Below, piece by piece: positions 1 through 8,014 of a stretch of 15,227 nt of DNA. The notes below the pieces were generated by a model that saw only the letters and a list, made by a program, of their open reading frames with translations, was not told the origin of the DNA and ran no database searches. This stretch comes from Anaerolineales bacterium (GTDB taxonomy: Bacteria > Chloroflexota > Anaerolineae > 4572-78 > NAK82), in assembly GCA_024643945.1 (NCBI GenBank), contig JAHELX010000073.1, positions 1 to 15,227 on the forward strand. Reading direction: 5' to 3'. A program made the translations under genes and the position numbers. Position 1 is the stretch's first letter; each line of letters starts with the position of its first letter.

Positions 1-780
1 GGTCTCGTAGGAGGCGAACTGGGGCGTCAAGTAATGGTTGGTGTGCAGGCAACAGTCTGCGTGTTCATCCTGGAAAACAGCAATGCCCTCTGGCCGAAGC
101 TCTACGTCGGTGATTCGCCCCTGCCCATCGCACAACACCACGTTAGCTGCTGAACACGTCCGGTGTTGCGCAATTAGACTCAGGCATTCGTCAACGCCCC
201 GCTTTTCGAGCATTACCCGCTTGAGAGGCTGTCGAGGAAGGCCAAATTGCCACCGGTAATCATACAAGGAGGCATTGAAGTGAGCCAGGCCATACTGGTT
301 CATGCCTGCATAGCCCAGTTGCCCGGCAAAAGTGAACATCAAGGCTCTGGGGCGCCCATCGTCCGGTTTTACCCGGAGTAGGATGGCTACATCGGCATAT
401 TCCGGCTCCAGATCCTGATTCTGGCCAGCCAGGGGTTGACAGTCGGCCGTGGCTGATCCCGTCAGAGCGAAGGTGGTACATCCTCCCTCGCTGACATGGG
501 CAGCCTCGGTTCGAGCCTGGCAGAGTACCGCTTCTTCAAAACTGATGCCAGCTCCATCCGCCAAGCCACGGGCTTCCTCCACCAAATAGGGACTCAGGGT
601 CTCCATCCCAGGCAAAAAAGCCATCGCGTTCCGGCACAGCACATCCCTGGACGTATGGGTCAACTTCTCTATCCACAAAATGTATTGCCTGATCAGGTCA
701 GCAGCCTGTTCCCCATGTTGGTATCCCATCTCATAGGAACTGCCCGATACCTCAATCAGGGGGAACTTGTGGACTGTCAC
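1..780 (-). CDS. C45 family peptidase / acyl-CoA:6-aminopenicillanate acyltransferase-like protein (partial)
   Basis: An open frame of 260 codons runs off the left edge without a stop, so the C-terminus is missing. The family comprises Ntn-hydrolases related to isopenicillin-N N-acyltransferase: a precursor cleaves itself before a nucleophilic Cys and then hydrolyses or transfers acyl-amide groups. The N-terminal SGSSYEMGYQHGEQ (residues 12-25) is the usual family opening, and EGGCTTFA (98-105) with Cys101, followed by GQNQD about 20 residues later, is the hallmark nucleophile region. I chose the GTG at 780 because AGGTGA lies five bases upstream. In-frame GTGs at 789 and 819 lack a ribosome binding site, and a stop precedes 819. 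The gene follows the E2 gene by a gap of about 76 bases with no hairpin, so it is probably the next gene of the operon. Its substrate cannot be read from sequence; beta-lactam chemistry is not implied. Confidence 0.85.
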   Translation of the reverse strand, partial: MTVHKFPLIEVSGSSYEMGYQHGEQAADLIRQYILWIEKLTHTSRDVLCRNAMAFLPGMETLSPYLVEEARGLADGAGISFEEAVLCQARTEAAHVSEGGCTTFALTGSATADCQPLAGQNQDLEPEYADVAILLRVKPDDGRPRALMFTFAGQLGYAGMNQYGLAHFNASLYDYRWQFGLPRQPLKRVMLEKRGVDECLSLIAQHRTCSAANVVLCDGQGRITDVELRPEGIAVFQDEHADCCLHTNHYLTPQFASYET

Positions 781-856
781 GATCCTCACCTGTTGGCCGG
801 GGAATCTTAACGCTGCCACTCAAAGGTTATGCCAGTCAAAATCTACGTCATCCTAC

Positions 857-2110
857 TCAGATCAGCAGATATGGATTCTCCAGGGTGGCCTTTAGCTCGG
901 CCAAGAAACGGGCTGCCGCCGCCCCATCCACGATACGATGATCAGCGGAAAGGGTCAGGTTCATCGTCGGGCGTAACACGACCCCCTCCTCGCTGCCCAC
1001 CGGTGTATCCACAATCTTCCCCACAGCCAAGATTGCTGACTCGGGAGGGTTGATGATGGCAGTAAATGACTCAATGCCGAACATACCCAGATTCGAGATG
1101 GTAAACGTACTGCCACTCATCTCGGCTGGCGTCAGGCGCCTGGCGTGTGCGCGTTCCACCATTTCACCCAGCAGAGTGACCATCTGCTCGAGGCTTTTGG
1201 TCTGCGCTTCCCGAATCACTGGCACGATCAGATAGTCCTCCAAGCTGGTGGCAATGCCTATGTGGATATCATCCCACAGAATAACCTTGTCATCTTGCAA
1301 AGAGGCGTTCAGATAAGGATAGCGTGGCAACACTGAGGCAACGGCCCGTGCAACGATGGCCGTGAAGGAGAGACGCTGCCCAGTCTTCTGTTGAAGCGGA
1401 TCTTGGACCCGCTCGCGCAGGCGAGCTGCCTCACTCATGTCAACCCGCAACGAAAGAGTGATGTGCGGTGCAGTGAAGGCACTGTAAGCCATGCGATCGG
1501 CAATGATCTTACGCGGGCCGGTGAGGGGCACCACCTGTCTCCGGCGCGCATCAGGCAATGGAATCTCCAAGACAGGAACCGTCACGCTCGGTTGGGCCTC
1601 AACTGCTGGCTGCCGCTGTTCAGCAAAAGCCAGTACGTCATTCTTGTGGATACGCCCCTGTGCCCCGCTTCCAGACACCCAAGCAAGGTCAATCCTGAGT
1701 TCGGCCGCCAGACGGCGGGCAGCGGGCGTAGCTCGTATCTTCCCATCGGCTGTCTCAACCTCAGCCGGCGTCGCCTCGGCAGTCACAGGTTCCGGCGGCG
1801 GGGCGCTGGTCGGTGCCCCGGCAGCAGCAACGGCTGCGGCCGGGGTTCCTGCCTCAGAAGGGAGTGACTCACCCGGCTCGAGGATATAGGCGATAACCTC
1901 AGTGACCGGGATGACGTCATTCGGCCTGGCCCTCAGTCCGGCCAGAACACCGCTGGTTGGGGCTTCTATTTCGATGTTTGCCTTGTCGGTGAGGATGACA
2001 AAGAGCGGCTCTCCTTTTTGTACGTGATCACCTTCGTTCTTCAACCATTCGACGAAGGTACCGGTATCCATCACCATGTCCACTTTGGGCATAATGACTT
2101 CTGCTGCCAT
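857..2110 (-). CDS. 2-oxoacid dehydrogenase complex E2, dihydrolipoamide acyltransferase
   Basis: 417 residues, the E2 core of a pyruvate-, acetoin- or branched-chain-type dehydrogenase complex; it moves the acyl group from E1 to CoA through a swinging lipoyl arm. The lipoyl domain covers about residues 1-78, with the lipoylated Lys43 in TDKANIEIEAP. An Ala/Pro/Glu-rich linker (about 81-122) leads to a peripheral-subunit-binding domain (about 126-162, ATPAARRLAAEL and GRIHKNDV). A second short linker and the acyltransferase domain follow, ending with the catalytic DHRIVDG (His391, Asp395). There is one lipoyl domain, normal for this subfamily. The start has GGGAG nine bases upstream, and the upstream E1-beta stop is only five bases away, so the genes are transcriptionally coupled. 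The oxoacid substrate is not evident from sequence. No E3 (lipoamide dehydrogenase) gene is present in the window, so E3 may be shared from elsewhere. Confidence 0.93.
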   Translation of the reverse strand: MAAEVIMPKVDMVMDTGTFVEWLKNEGDHVQKGEPLFVILTDKANIEIEAPTSGVLAGLRARPNDVIPVTEVIAYILEPGESLPSEAGTPAAAVAAAGAPTSAPPPEPVTAEATPAEVETADGKIRATPAARRLAAELRIDLAWVSGSGAQGRIHKNDVLAFAEQRQPAVEAQPSVTVPVLEIPLPDARRRQVVPLTGPRKIIADRMAYSAFTAPHITLSLRVDMSEAARLRERVQDPLQQKTGQRLSFTAIVARAVASVLPRYPYLNASLQDDKVILWDDIHIGIATSLEDYLIVPVIREAQTKSLEQMVTLLGEMVERAHARRLTPAEMSGSTFTISNLGMFGIESFTAIINPPESAILAVGKIVDTPVGSEEGVVLRPTMNLTLSADHRIVDGAAAARFLAELKATLENPYLLI

Positions 2111-2115
2111 ATAAG

Positions 2116-3117
2116 CTATCTCCCTTCCTGTGCCAAGGTCCTTGCCGCGGCCACAATATCCTCTACCTGGGGAACCGCTGCCCTTTCTAGCGTCCGGTTA
2201 TAGGGAATCGGGATATCTCGTCCAGCCAGCCGACGAATGGGAGCATCAAGATAATCGAAGGCCTCACTTTCGGTCACCACCGCTGCCAACTCACCACCGA
2301 AGCCGCCCGTCTGTGGCGACTCGTGAACAACCAGGACGCGGCCTGTCTTAGACACCGAGTGGATGATGGTCTCTTTATCCAGCGGTTTGAGGCTACGTGG
2401 GTCAACCACCTCAACCTCGACCCCCTCAGCCGCAAGCTGTTTGGCGGCTTCCAAAGCACGGGGCAGCATAACCGAGTAAGCAATTATGGTCAGGTCACAT
2501 CCCTCGCGCTTAACCTCGGCCTCACCCAGAGCAATGGTGTACAACTCTTCGGGCACCGGCCCTTTCGCCCGGTAAAGCAACTTGTGCTCCATAAAAAGCA
2601 CCGGGTTATTGTCGCGAATAGCGGTGACGAGCAGTCCTTTAGCATCGTAAGGCGTCGACGGAGCCACTACCTTGATCCCCGGTATATTGATAAACCAGGC
2701 TTCCAGACTTTGGGAATGCTGAGCCGCGGCGCCGGTGCCAGAACCGGCCGGAGCCCGGATTACCATAGGGATGCAGGCCTTACCTCCAAACATGAAGTGG
2801 ATCTTGGCCGCCTGGTTAACCAACTGGTTCATGGAGATGGCAATGAAGTCCATGAACATGACTTCCATCACCGGCCGCATGCCCATCAGCGCGGCCCCCG
2901 TCGCAGCACCAGCGATGGCTGCTTCAGAAATAGGAGTATCGCGAATTCGCTCCGGTCCAAACTCCTGCAGCATGCCCTGGGTTGTCCCAAAGGCTCCCCC
3001 ATATACGCCGATGTCTTCTCCGATAAGGAAGACCTCCGGATCGCGCCTCATCTCCTGGGACAAGGCTTCACGCACAGCTTCCAGGTAGGTAATCTCACGT
3101 GTTCCGTTCCCGTTCAT
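2116..3117 (-). CDS. 2-oxoacid dehydrogenase E1 component, beta subunit
   Basis: 333 residues, the usual length for a PdhB/AcoB-type transketolase-like subunit that forms an alpha2-beta2 E1 with the product of the preceding gene. Family marks are [17 protein letters not shown] (33-49), [10 protein letters not shown] (61-70) whose Glu65 corresponds to the residue activating the ThDP aminopyrimidine, [21 protein letters not shown] (His134, active-site loop) and the C-terminal transketolase domain with [11 protein letters not shown] and [17 protein letters not shown]. Its ATG overlaps the E1-alpha TGA in an ATGA arrangement (four-base overlap), and GAGGT lies nine bases upstream inside the E1-alpha coding region. 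This indicates translational coupling that would keep the two subunits stoichiometric. Pyruvate and acetoin versions cannot be separated with confidence by eye. Confidence 0.94.
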   Translation of the reverse strand: MNGNGTREITYLEAVREALSQEMRRDPEVFLIGEDIGVYGGAFGTTQGMLQEFGPERIRDTPISEAAIAGAATGAALMGMRPVMEVMFMDFIAISMNQLVNQAAKIHFMFGGKACIPMVIRAPAGSGTGAAAQHSQSLEAWFINIPGIKVVAPSTPYDAKGLLVTAIRDNNPVLFMEHKLLYRAKGPVPEELYTIALGEAEVKREGCDLTIIAYSVMLPRALEAAKQLAAEGVEVEVVDPRSLKPLDKETIIHSVSKTGRVLVVHESPQTGGFGGELAAVVTESEAFDYLDAPIRRLAGRDIPIPYNRTLERAAVPQVEDIVAAARTLAQEGR

Positions 3118-4148
3118 GGCGCATATACCTCGTCTTCCATGCGCTCGGGCGACGGTTCAGGAAAAGCAAGTGTCTCTTCAGCCGCGCGGTCAATGGTTGC
3201 CTTGGCTTCCCGATCGATGGCTTCCAGCGCCTCGGCGACCATCACCTCAGCTTCTATCAGAGCATGTTTGAAGCGATGGATAGGACACCGTCCTTTCCAC
3301 TCCTCAATCTCTTCCTGGGTGCGATAGACATTCCGGTCGCTCTTCGAATGCCCTCGCCAGCGGTAGGTCACGTTCTCGATGAGCGAGGGTCCCTCGCCCG
3401 ATCGCGCACGTTCGACAGCAGCGGTAACTGCTTGGTAAACAGCCAGCACATCGTTGCCATCCACCGTTTCACCGGGGATCCCATAGGCCACCGCGCGAAG
3501 CGCAACTCGATCTATGTTCATCGCCTTGTGAACGTCCATTGACATACCGTATTGGTTGTTGTCACAGATAAACACCACAGGCAACTTCCAAATGGAAGCC
3601 ATATTTAACGACTCGTGAAACTCACCCAGATTGGCTGCCCCGTCTCCAAAAAAGCACAGGAGCACCTTATCGGATCGGCGCATTTGCAGCGCCAAAGCGA
3701 TGCCTACTGCAGTCGGTATACCACTGGCCACTACGCCGGTGGCGCCCAGATTGCCGCCCGGGATGTCGGCGATGTGCATTGAGCCCCCCCGCCCCCGGCA
3801 ATAACCTGGCTCCTTGCCCAGGAATTCGGCCATCATCAACGTGATATCGGCCCCCTTGGCGATGGTATGCCCATGGCCGCGATGATGGTGGATGATCAAA
3901 TCATCTGGCCTCAGTGCCGCCACACTTCCCACCGGCGATGCTTCCTGTCCAATGGACAAATGCATCGTGCCGTGTACCAGGCCACGTATGTACAGCTCCT
4001 CGGCTTTCTCCTCAAAATACCGAGTCTCGCACATCTTCTGCAACATCCAGGTCAGCTTCTCGCGAGGCAACTCAGTGAGGAGACGTCTTCTCTCGTCTGC
4101 CAGGTCCGCGTTATTAACTCTAGCTTTAACACCAGAAAGGGTCATCAT
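3114..4148 (-). CDS. 2-oxoacid dehydrogenase E1 component, alpha subunit (thiamine diphosphate dependent)
   Basis: 344 residues, PdhA/AcoA family: decarboxylates a 2-oxoacid (or cleaves acetoin) on ThDP and passes the acyl group to lipoyl-E2. The ThDP/Mg motif runs from [15 protein letters not shown] (168-182) to [10 protein letters not shown] (195-204). HHHRGHGH (87-94) and GRGGSMHI (119-126) are the conserved phosphate and cofactor loops of this subfamily, and the C-terminal part has the phosphorylation-loop-like [10 protein letters not shown]. Two consecutive ATGs start the frame; the second (4145) sits at a better distance from GAGG, so the protein may lack its first Met. A 55-base gap separates it from the upstream aldolase/epimerase gene. 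Presence of E1 and E2 but not E3 in a sugar operon resembles acetoin or pyruvate dehydrogenase clusters. What oxoacid it uses here is an inference problem, not something the sequence shows. Confidence 0.93.
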   Translation of the reverse strand: MMTLSGVKARVNNADLADERRRLLTELPREKLTWMLQKMCETRYFEEKAEELYIRGLVHGTMHLSIGQEASPVGSVAALRPDDLIIHHHRGHGHTIAKGADITLMMAEFLGKEPGYCRGRGGSMHIADIPGGNLGATGVVASGIPTAVGIALALQMRRSDKVLLCFFGDGAANLGEFHESLNMASIWKLPVVFICDNNQYGMSMDVHKAMNIDRVALRAVAYGIPGETVDGNDVLAVYQAVTAAVERARSGEGPSLIENVTYRWRGHSKSDRNVYRTQEEIEEWKGRCPIHRFKHALIEAEVMVAEALEAIDREAKATIDRAAEETLAFPEPSPERMEDEVYAP

Positions 4149-4204
4149 TGATCCTCTTTAATGAATGAGTGTATATCCCCATCTTCGGCACAAACCGTAT
4201 TGGA

Positions 4205-4849
4205 TTACGTCTGACCATACTCGTACTGATAAAGGTGAGCCACTTCAGCTATTTGGTCTTGGTTTAGCAAAATTGGCTGGCCACGCACTATGGCTAGGTG
4301 GGTGATCATAGCGATTTCTTCCACTTCGACAGCCATCTTGGTGGCCACCCGAGCTGATCGGCCGATGGTAAAAACACCGTGATTCCGCATAATGACGGCT
4401 AACGAGTTGCCGATTTTGCGCACAATTTCTTCCCCTATAGCCTCGCCGCCAATAGGGACGTAGTCACCCAGCGGGATCTCTCCGCCCAACATCGCCGTAG
4501 CGGTCAGACAAGCCGGGATTGGCTGCCCTAACGCAGCAAAGCTGGTCGCATATGGAGAGTGGGTATGCGCAATACCGAAGACATCAGAGCGATGGCGATA
4601 GACATATAAGTGCGTGGCCGTGTCCACCGAGGGTTTTAGATGCCCATCAATGACATTACCCTGCAGATCAACCACCACCATATCCGCCGGGGTCATCACC
4701 TCATAGCTGTATCCGCTAGGCTTAATAACGACCAACTGAGACACTGGATCACGGCCACTGACATTGCCGCTGGTCATTTTGACCAGCCCGTTCTTGGGCA
4801 ACTCCAGGTTACATTTCCAAACTTCCTCACGAAGTTCGTCCAGCAACAT
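4205..4849 (-). CDS. class II aldolase / L-ribulose-5-phosphate 4-epimerase family protein (AraD/UlaF-like)
   Basis: 214 residues, single aldolase-II domain. Like E. coli AraD/UlaF it has GNVS (28-31), VVIKPSG (40-46), ADMVVVDLQG (55-64), PSVDTATH with Asp76, AHTHS with zinc ligands His95 and His97, a third His at 157 (RNHG) and a C-terminal Tyr in EYGQT (Tyr211). These fit zinc-dependent 4-epimerisation of L-ribulose-5-phosphate, the last step of the Ula route. However, the residue at position 120 (Asp120, an acid/base in AraD) is Met here, and the stretch after it (GDYVPIGGEAIGEEIV) is closer to fuculose-phosphate aldolase than to AraD. It could therefore be an aldolase or an epimerase with a different substrate. 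GGAGG lies nine bases before the ATG. It sits 178 bases after ulaE and before E1-alpha. The family call is firm; the reaction is not. Confidence 0.88.
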   Translation of the reverse strand: MLLDELREEVWKCNLELPKNGLVKMTSGNVSGRDPVSQLVVIKPSGYSYEVMTPADMVVVDLQGNVIDGHLKPSVDTATHLYVYRHRSDVFGIAHTHSPYATSFAALGQPIPACLTATAMLGGEIPLGDYVPIGGEAIGEEIVRKIGNSLAVIMRNHGVFTIGRSARVATKMAVEVEEIAMITHLAIVRGQPILLNQDQIAEVAHLYQYEYGQT

Positions 4850-5027
4850 ATCATCCTACCTCCGTAATTCTGAAATGATCTTGAGAAGCAGGCTGAAAGG
4901 ATCGTGGAAGGCCACAGAATGCTCCCTTGAGCCACAGTGAGTGGGATAGGTCGAGATGGTTCGATATCAAAGTTGGTGGCCCAAGCTTGCGCCAAATTAG
5001 TTGGAGAAATCTGTTTTGGTCCACGGA

Positions 5028-5900
5028 TTACTCTCCAGGCAAGTCGCTCTCGGCCCAAGTTACAGTGATCAGGCGCGCCACCAGTTCTCGGGCTGCAATG
5101 GCAGAGGCTAGAGGATCGCCACTCGCATCCATATCTGCCCACATCTCTACAGCCAGTGGGCCACAAAAGCCAATCCGGGCCAGCGCCTGAAAAGTCTCTA
5201 CAAAGGGAACAATTCCCTCCTCAAAAGGCACCCCACGAACCTTACCCGGTAAGGTATCTTTGACATGGATAGCCACCAAGTGCCCTTCGGCCAACAAGAT
5301 CTCATCGGGCGGGTGATAACCGGCCGCAGTCAGATTGCCAATATCGGGGTAAAGGTGAAACCACGGCGAATTCAGCTCGCGCACCAAACACAAGCCTTTG
5401 TCCAGCGATTCCACAAACGGGGTGTCTACGTTCTCCAGACCCAGCATCACCCCTGCTTGACTGGCCCATCGAATTCCCTGGTACATCCCCTCCATGAAGT
5501 GTGCTTCTGTCTGACCATTACTCGGTTCGTAGAAGACATCATACCCCATAACCTGGACGATACGCAACCCGATGTCCTCGGCGAATTCGATCGCCTTCCG
5601 AAAGATATCCAGTCCTTGCCTGCGGATTCCCGGGGAATGGCTACCCAGGGGATATTTGCGATGGGCACTGAGGCACATGGTTAGAATGGGCACGCCGGTG
5701 TTGGCTATGGCTCGACGTAGCCCCGCCCGTTCGGAAGCCGACCAGTCCAGTCGCGCCAAGCGATAGTCGCTCTCGTCGATGGAGATATCGACGAAGTCGT
5801 ATCCGGCTTGGGCGGCCGACTCCAAACGCTTTTCCCATGGCCAATCAGCAGGCAACGCTTTCTCATAAAGGCCAACCGGCATGGAGAGCCTCACGTCCAT
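5028..5900 (-). CDS. ulaE: L-xylulose-5-phosphate 3-epimerase (UlaE/SgbU-like)
   Basis: 290 residues, a TIM-barrel of the xylose-isomerase-like/AP-endonuclease-2 superfamily that interconverts L-xylulose-5-phosphate and L-ribulose-5-phosphate. The match to E. coli UlaE is visible along the whole length: MPVGLYEKALP (7-17), DFVDISIDESDYRLARLDWS (35-54), MCLSAHRKYPLGS (75-87), SPWFHLYPDIGNL (178-190), HVKDTLPGKVRGVPFEEG (212-229) and VEMWAD (251-256). The expected divalent-metal ligands are present as Glu156, Asp186, His212 and Glu252, each one residue on from the E. coli positions. The start has GGAG ten bases upstream and lies 15 bases behind the ABC ATPase stop, so the genes are co-transcribed. 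This is the best-conserved Ula-pathway member in the window and the strongest argument that the operon produces L-xylulose-5-phosphate. Confidence 0.93.
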   Translation of the reverse strand: MDVRLSMPVGLYEKALPADWPWEKRLESAAQAGYDFVDISIDESDYRLARLDWSASERAGLRRAIANTGVPILTMCLSAHRKYPLGSHSPGIRRQGLDIFRKAIEFAEDIGLRIVQVMGYDVFYEPSNGQTEAHFMEGMYQGIRWASQAGVMLGLENVDTPFVESLDKGLCLVRELNSPWFHLYPDIGNLTAAGYHPPDEILLAEGHLVAIHVKDTLPGKVRGVPFEEGIVPFVETFQALARIGFCGPLAVEMWADMDASGDPLASAIAARELVARLITVTWAESDLPGE

Positions 5901-5915
5901 GAACCGATTTCTCCA

Positions 5916-7022
5916 TTATGCGATACGTTTCTCAGTCCGGGCGTCGAAAAGGAAGAGGCGATCGGGCGGGACTTCGAGCAGCACTGGTTCATCCATGGCT
6001 ACATGAATGTCGTCGCCGGTCAGAACCTGTACCAACTCCGCGCCCACCCGCACTCGGATCAATTGTTCCGTCCCTAGCGGCTCCGCGACATACACCGTGC
6101 CCCCTACAACGTTGCGCCCGTTGGCCTCTATTTGTCCCTGGCGGTGCAGCACTGCGTGTTGGGGCCGCACGCCTAACAACACGCTTGGAGAAGTGGCGCG
6201 CTCCCGAGCCTTACGGCATGCCGCTTCCGCCAGTTCTAGCTTCACGCCCTCTCCGACCAGGTATGTACGTTCACCTTCGTCCTGCATCTCGCAGGGCAGA
6301 AGGTTCATAGCAGGCTCGCCAATGAACTTGGCCACGAAGACGTTGACGGGTTGATGGAAGAGACCTTGCGGTGTTCCATGTTGTTGCAGAACCCCCAAGT
6401 CCATCACGGCCACCCGGTCGGCCATGGTCATAGCCTCCAACTGGTCGTGAGTCACAAACACAGTGGTAATGCCAAGGTCCTTCTGTAAGCGCTTCAGTTC
6501 GGCACGCATGTAGGCTCGTAGTTTGGCGTCCAGGTGTGACAATGGTTCGTCCATGGCGAAGGCGACCGGTTCGCGCACCAGCGCCCGGGCAATCCCTACC
6601 CTTTGCTTCTGGCCGCCGCTGATTTCCTTAGGGTAGCGGTCTAAGAGCATATCAATTTCCAAGAGCTTGGCCGCATGACGAACTTTTTGGTCAATCTCTT
6701 CTTCTGGCATATGGCGGAGTTCGAGCGGGTAAGAGATGTTTTGAAACACCTTCTTATGGGGGTAGAGGGCATAGTTCTCGAACACCATGGCCACGTTGCG
6801 CTCACGCGGGGAGAGATGATTGATGGGCTTCTCATCAAAGTAAATTATCCCCGTAGTCGGTGTTTCGAGGCCCGCCGTCATACGCAGGGTTGTGGTTTTG
6901 CCGCAACCGGATGGGCCAAGGAGCGCCAGGAACTCGCCATCCTCACATTCCAGGTTTAGATCGTTGACCGCGATTACCTCACCGAAATCCTTGGTAAGAT
7001 TTTCCCATCTTACGCTAGCCAT
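5916..7022 (-). CDS. carbohydrate ABC transporter ATP-binding protein (MalK/UgpC type)
   Basis: 368 residues: an ABC ATPase domain plus C-terminal TOBE/OB region, the shared layout of CUT1 sugar importers. Walker A is GPSGCGKTT (36-44), signature ISGGQKQR (134-141), Walker B FAMDEP with catalytic Glu159, D-loop SHLD (162-165; usually SNLD) and switch His192 in VTHDQLEAM. The Q-loop reads MVFENYALYP with Glu82 where MalK has Gln82. The C-terminal half includes LLGVRPQHAVL and a phosphate/sugar-type TOBE fold. It energises uptake through the two permeases encoded directly upstream. AGGAGGTG lies about seven bases before the ATG. A single ATPase implies a homodimer, as in MalK. The 108-base gap to the permease gene upstream contains no evident gene. 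Confidence 0.94.
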   Translation of the reverse strand: MASVRWENLTKDFGEVIAVNDLNLECEDGEFLALLGPSGCGKTTTLRMTAGLETPTTGIIYFDEKPINHLSPRERNVAMVFENYALYPHKKVFQNISYPLELRHMPEEEIDQKVRHAAKLLEIDMLLDRYPKEISGGQKQRVGIARALVREPVAFAMDEPLSHLDAKLRAYMRAELKRLQKDLGITTVFVTHDQLEAMTMADRVAVMDLGVLQQHGTPQGLFHQPVNVFVAKFIGEPAMNLLPCEMQDEGERTYLVGEGVKLELAEAACRKARERATSPSVLLGVRPQHAVLHRQGQIEANGRNVVGGTVYVAEPLGTEQLIRVRVGAELVQVLTGDDIHVAMDEPVLLEVPPDRLFLFDARTEKRIA

Positions 7023-7130
7023 TGATGGACACCTCCTAAGATTTAAGTAGTCTCCTTATCGAGTTTTTGCGTTGAGTAGGGTGATGGGTCTTTACAAATC
7101 TCTATTTGCTTGCCAACAGAAATCTGCCTA

Positions 7131-7964
7131 TCACTCACGAATAGCGCCATAGGTCATACCCCGCACAATATACTTTTGGAGATACCAGCTCAGAATCACA
7201 ATGGGGACAACGACCAACAAACCCAAGGCGGCAATGCCTCCCCAGTGTGGTTCAATATGCCCAATGTTGATCCCAGGGATAATCTTGGTAAAGGGGGTTA
7301 TGTGTCGCCCGGTTAGAATGGTAGCGAAAAGCAGCTCATTCCAGGCGAAAATGAGGCAGAACAGCGAAGTCGCCACCAGGCCAGGCGATGCTAGAGGCAG
7401 TACGTGGTCCCGGAAGAGTCGCAACCACGACGCCCCATCTACCTGCGCCGCCTCCTCGATCGAATACGGGATCTCCTCAAAGAAACCTTTCATGATCCAG
7501 ACCACAAAGGGGATGTTGGCCAGACTGTTGACCAAAATGAGTAGAGCGTATGTATCGAAGATGCCGATGCGGGTGGCAATCAGGAAGAAGGCTACTGCCG
7601 GGACAATAGGTGGCATGAAACGCATCGAGAGAATGGTGAAGGACAGGTCATCCCCCCCGGTCTTGAAACGAGCGATACTGTAGGCAGCAGGTACGCCCAC
7701 ACCCATTGATAACAGGAAGGTCCCGATGGCAATGACCGCACTGTCGACAATGGCTGGTGCACCCTTCTGTCTCACCAGCGCCTCCGTAAAGTTGTCCAAG
7801 GTCCACTGGCTGGGCCAAAACGTAGGGGGATAGGTCATGAATTCATCGAGAGGTTTGAAGGCAGTGATGACCATCCAATACAGCGGAAACACGGCCCACA
7901 CCAGCATCGCGGTGACAATCAGATACGCCACAACGTCTGCAAGTTCCAGTTTCTGACTTTTCAT
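7131..7964 (-). CDS. carbohydrate ABC transporter permease (MalG/UgpE-like, CUT1)
   Basis: 277 residues, inner-membrane subunit with about six predicted transmembrane helices (first near residues 11-33, last near 240-262). The cytoplasmic EAA loop is EEAAQVDGASWLRLFRDHVLPLASPG (about 170-195), which docks on the ATPase. The N-terminal FPLYWMVITAFKP and the C-terminal RGMTYGAIRE ending are typical of the second permease of CUT1 systems. The ATG is preceded by GAGAGGT at good spacing. It is 50 bases downstream of the first permease gene and would form a heterodimeric channel with it. Substrate class (oligosaccharide, sugar acid or polyol) cannot be read from this subunit alone. Confidence 0.93.
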   Translation of the reverse strand: MKSQKLELADVVAYLIVTAMLVWAVFPLYWMVITAFKPLDEFMTYPPTFWPSQWTLDNFTEALVRQKGAPAIVDSAVIAIGTFLLSMGVGVPAAYSIARFKTGGDDLSFTILSMRFMPPIVPAVAFFLIATRIGIFDTYALLILVNSLANIPFVVWIMKGFFEEIPYSIEEAAQVDGASWLRLFRDHVLPLASPGLVATSLFCLIFAWNELLFATILTGRHITPFTKIIPGINIGHIEPHWGGIAALGLLVVVPIVILSWYLQKYIVRGMTYGAIRE

Positions 7965-8014
7965 TATTCTGACCTCTCTACATAGCGAGTCAATGCAGGG
8001 GACAGTTGCCTTTC

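Noticed and set aside
260..481. Minus-strand frame of 73 codons
   Set aside because: Out-of-register reading of the same strand as the C45 gene, with no independent support.
496..810. Plus-strand frame of 104 codons at the left end
   Set aside because: Lies opposite the C45 acyltransferase frame, which has clear family motifs; no protein character of its own.
4850..5027. Possible small gene or extension in the gap between ulaE and the aldolase gene
   Set aside because: Both neighbours have natural ends and starts with good ribosome sites, and the frame through the gap (4774-5166) has no recognisable content.
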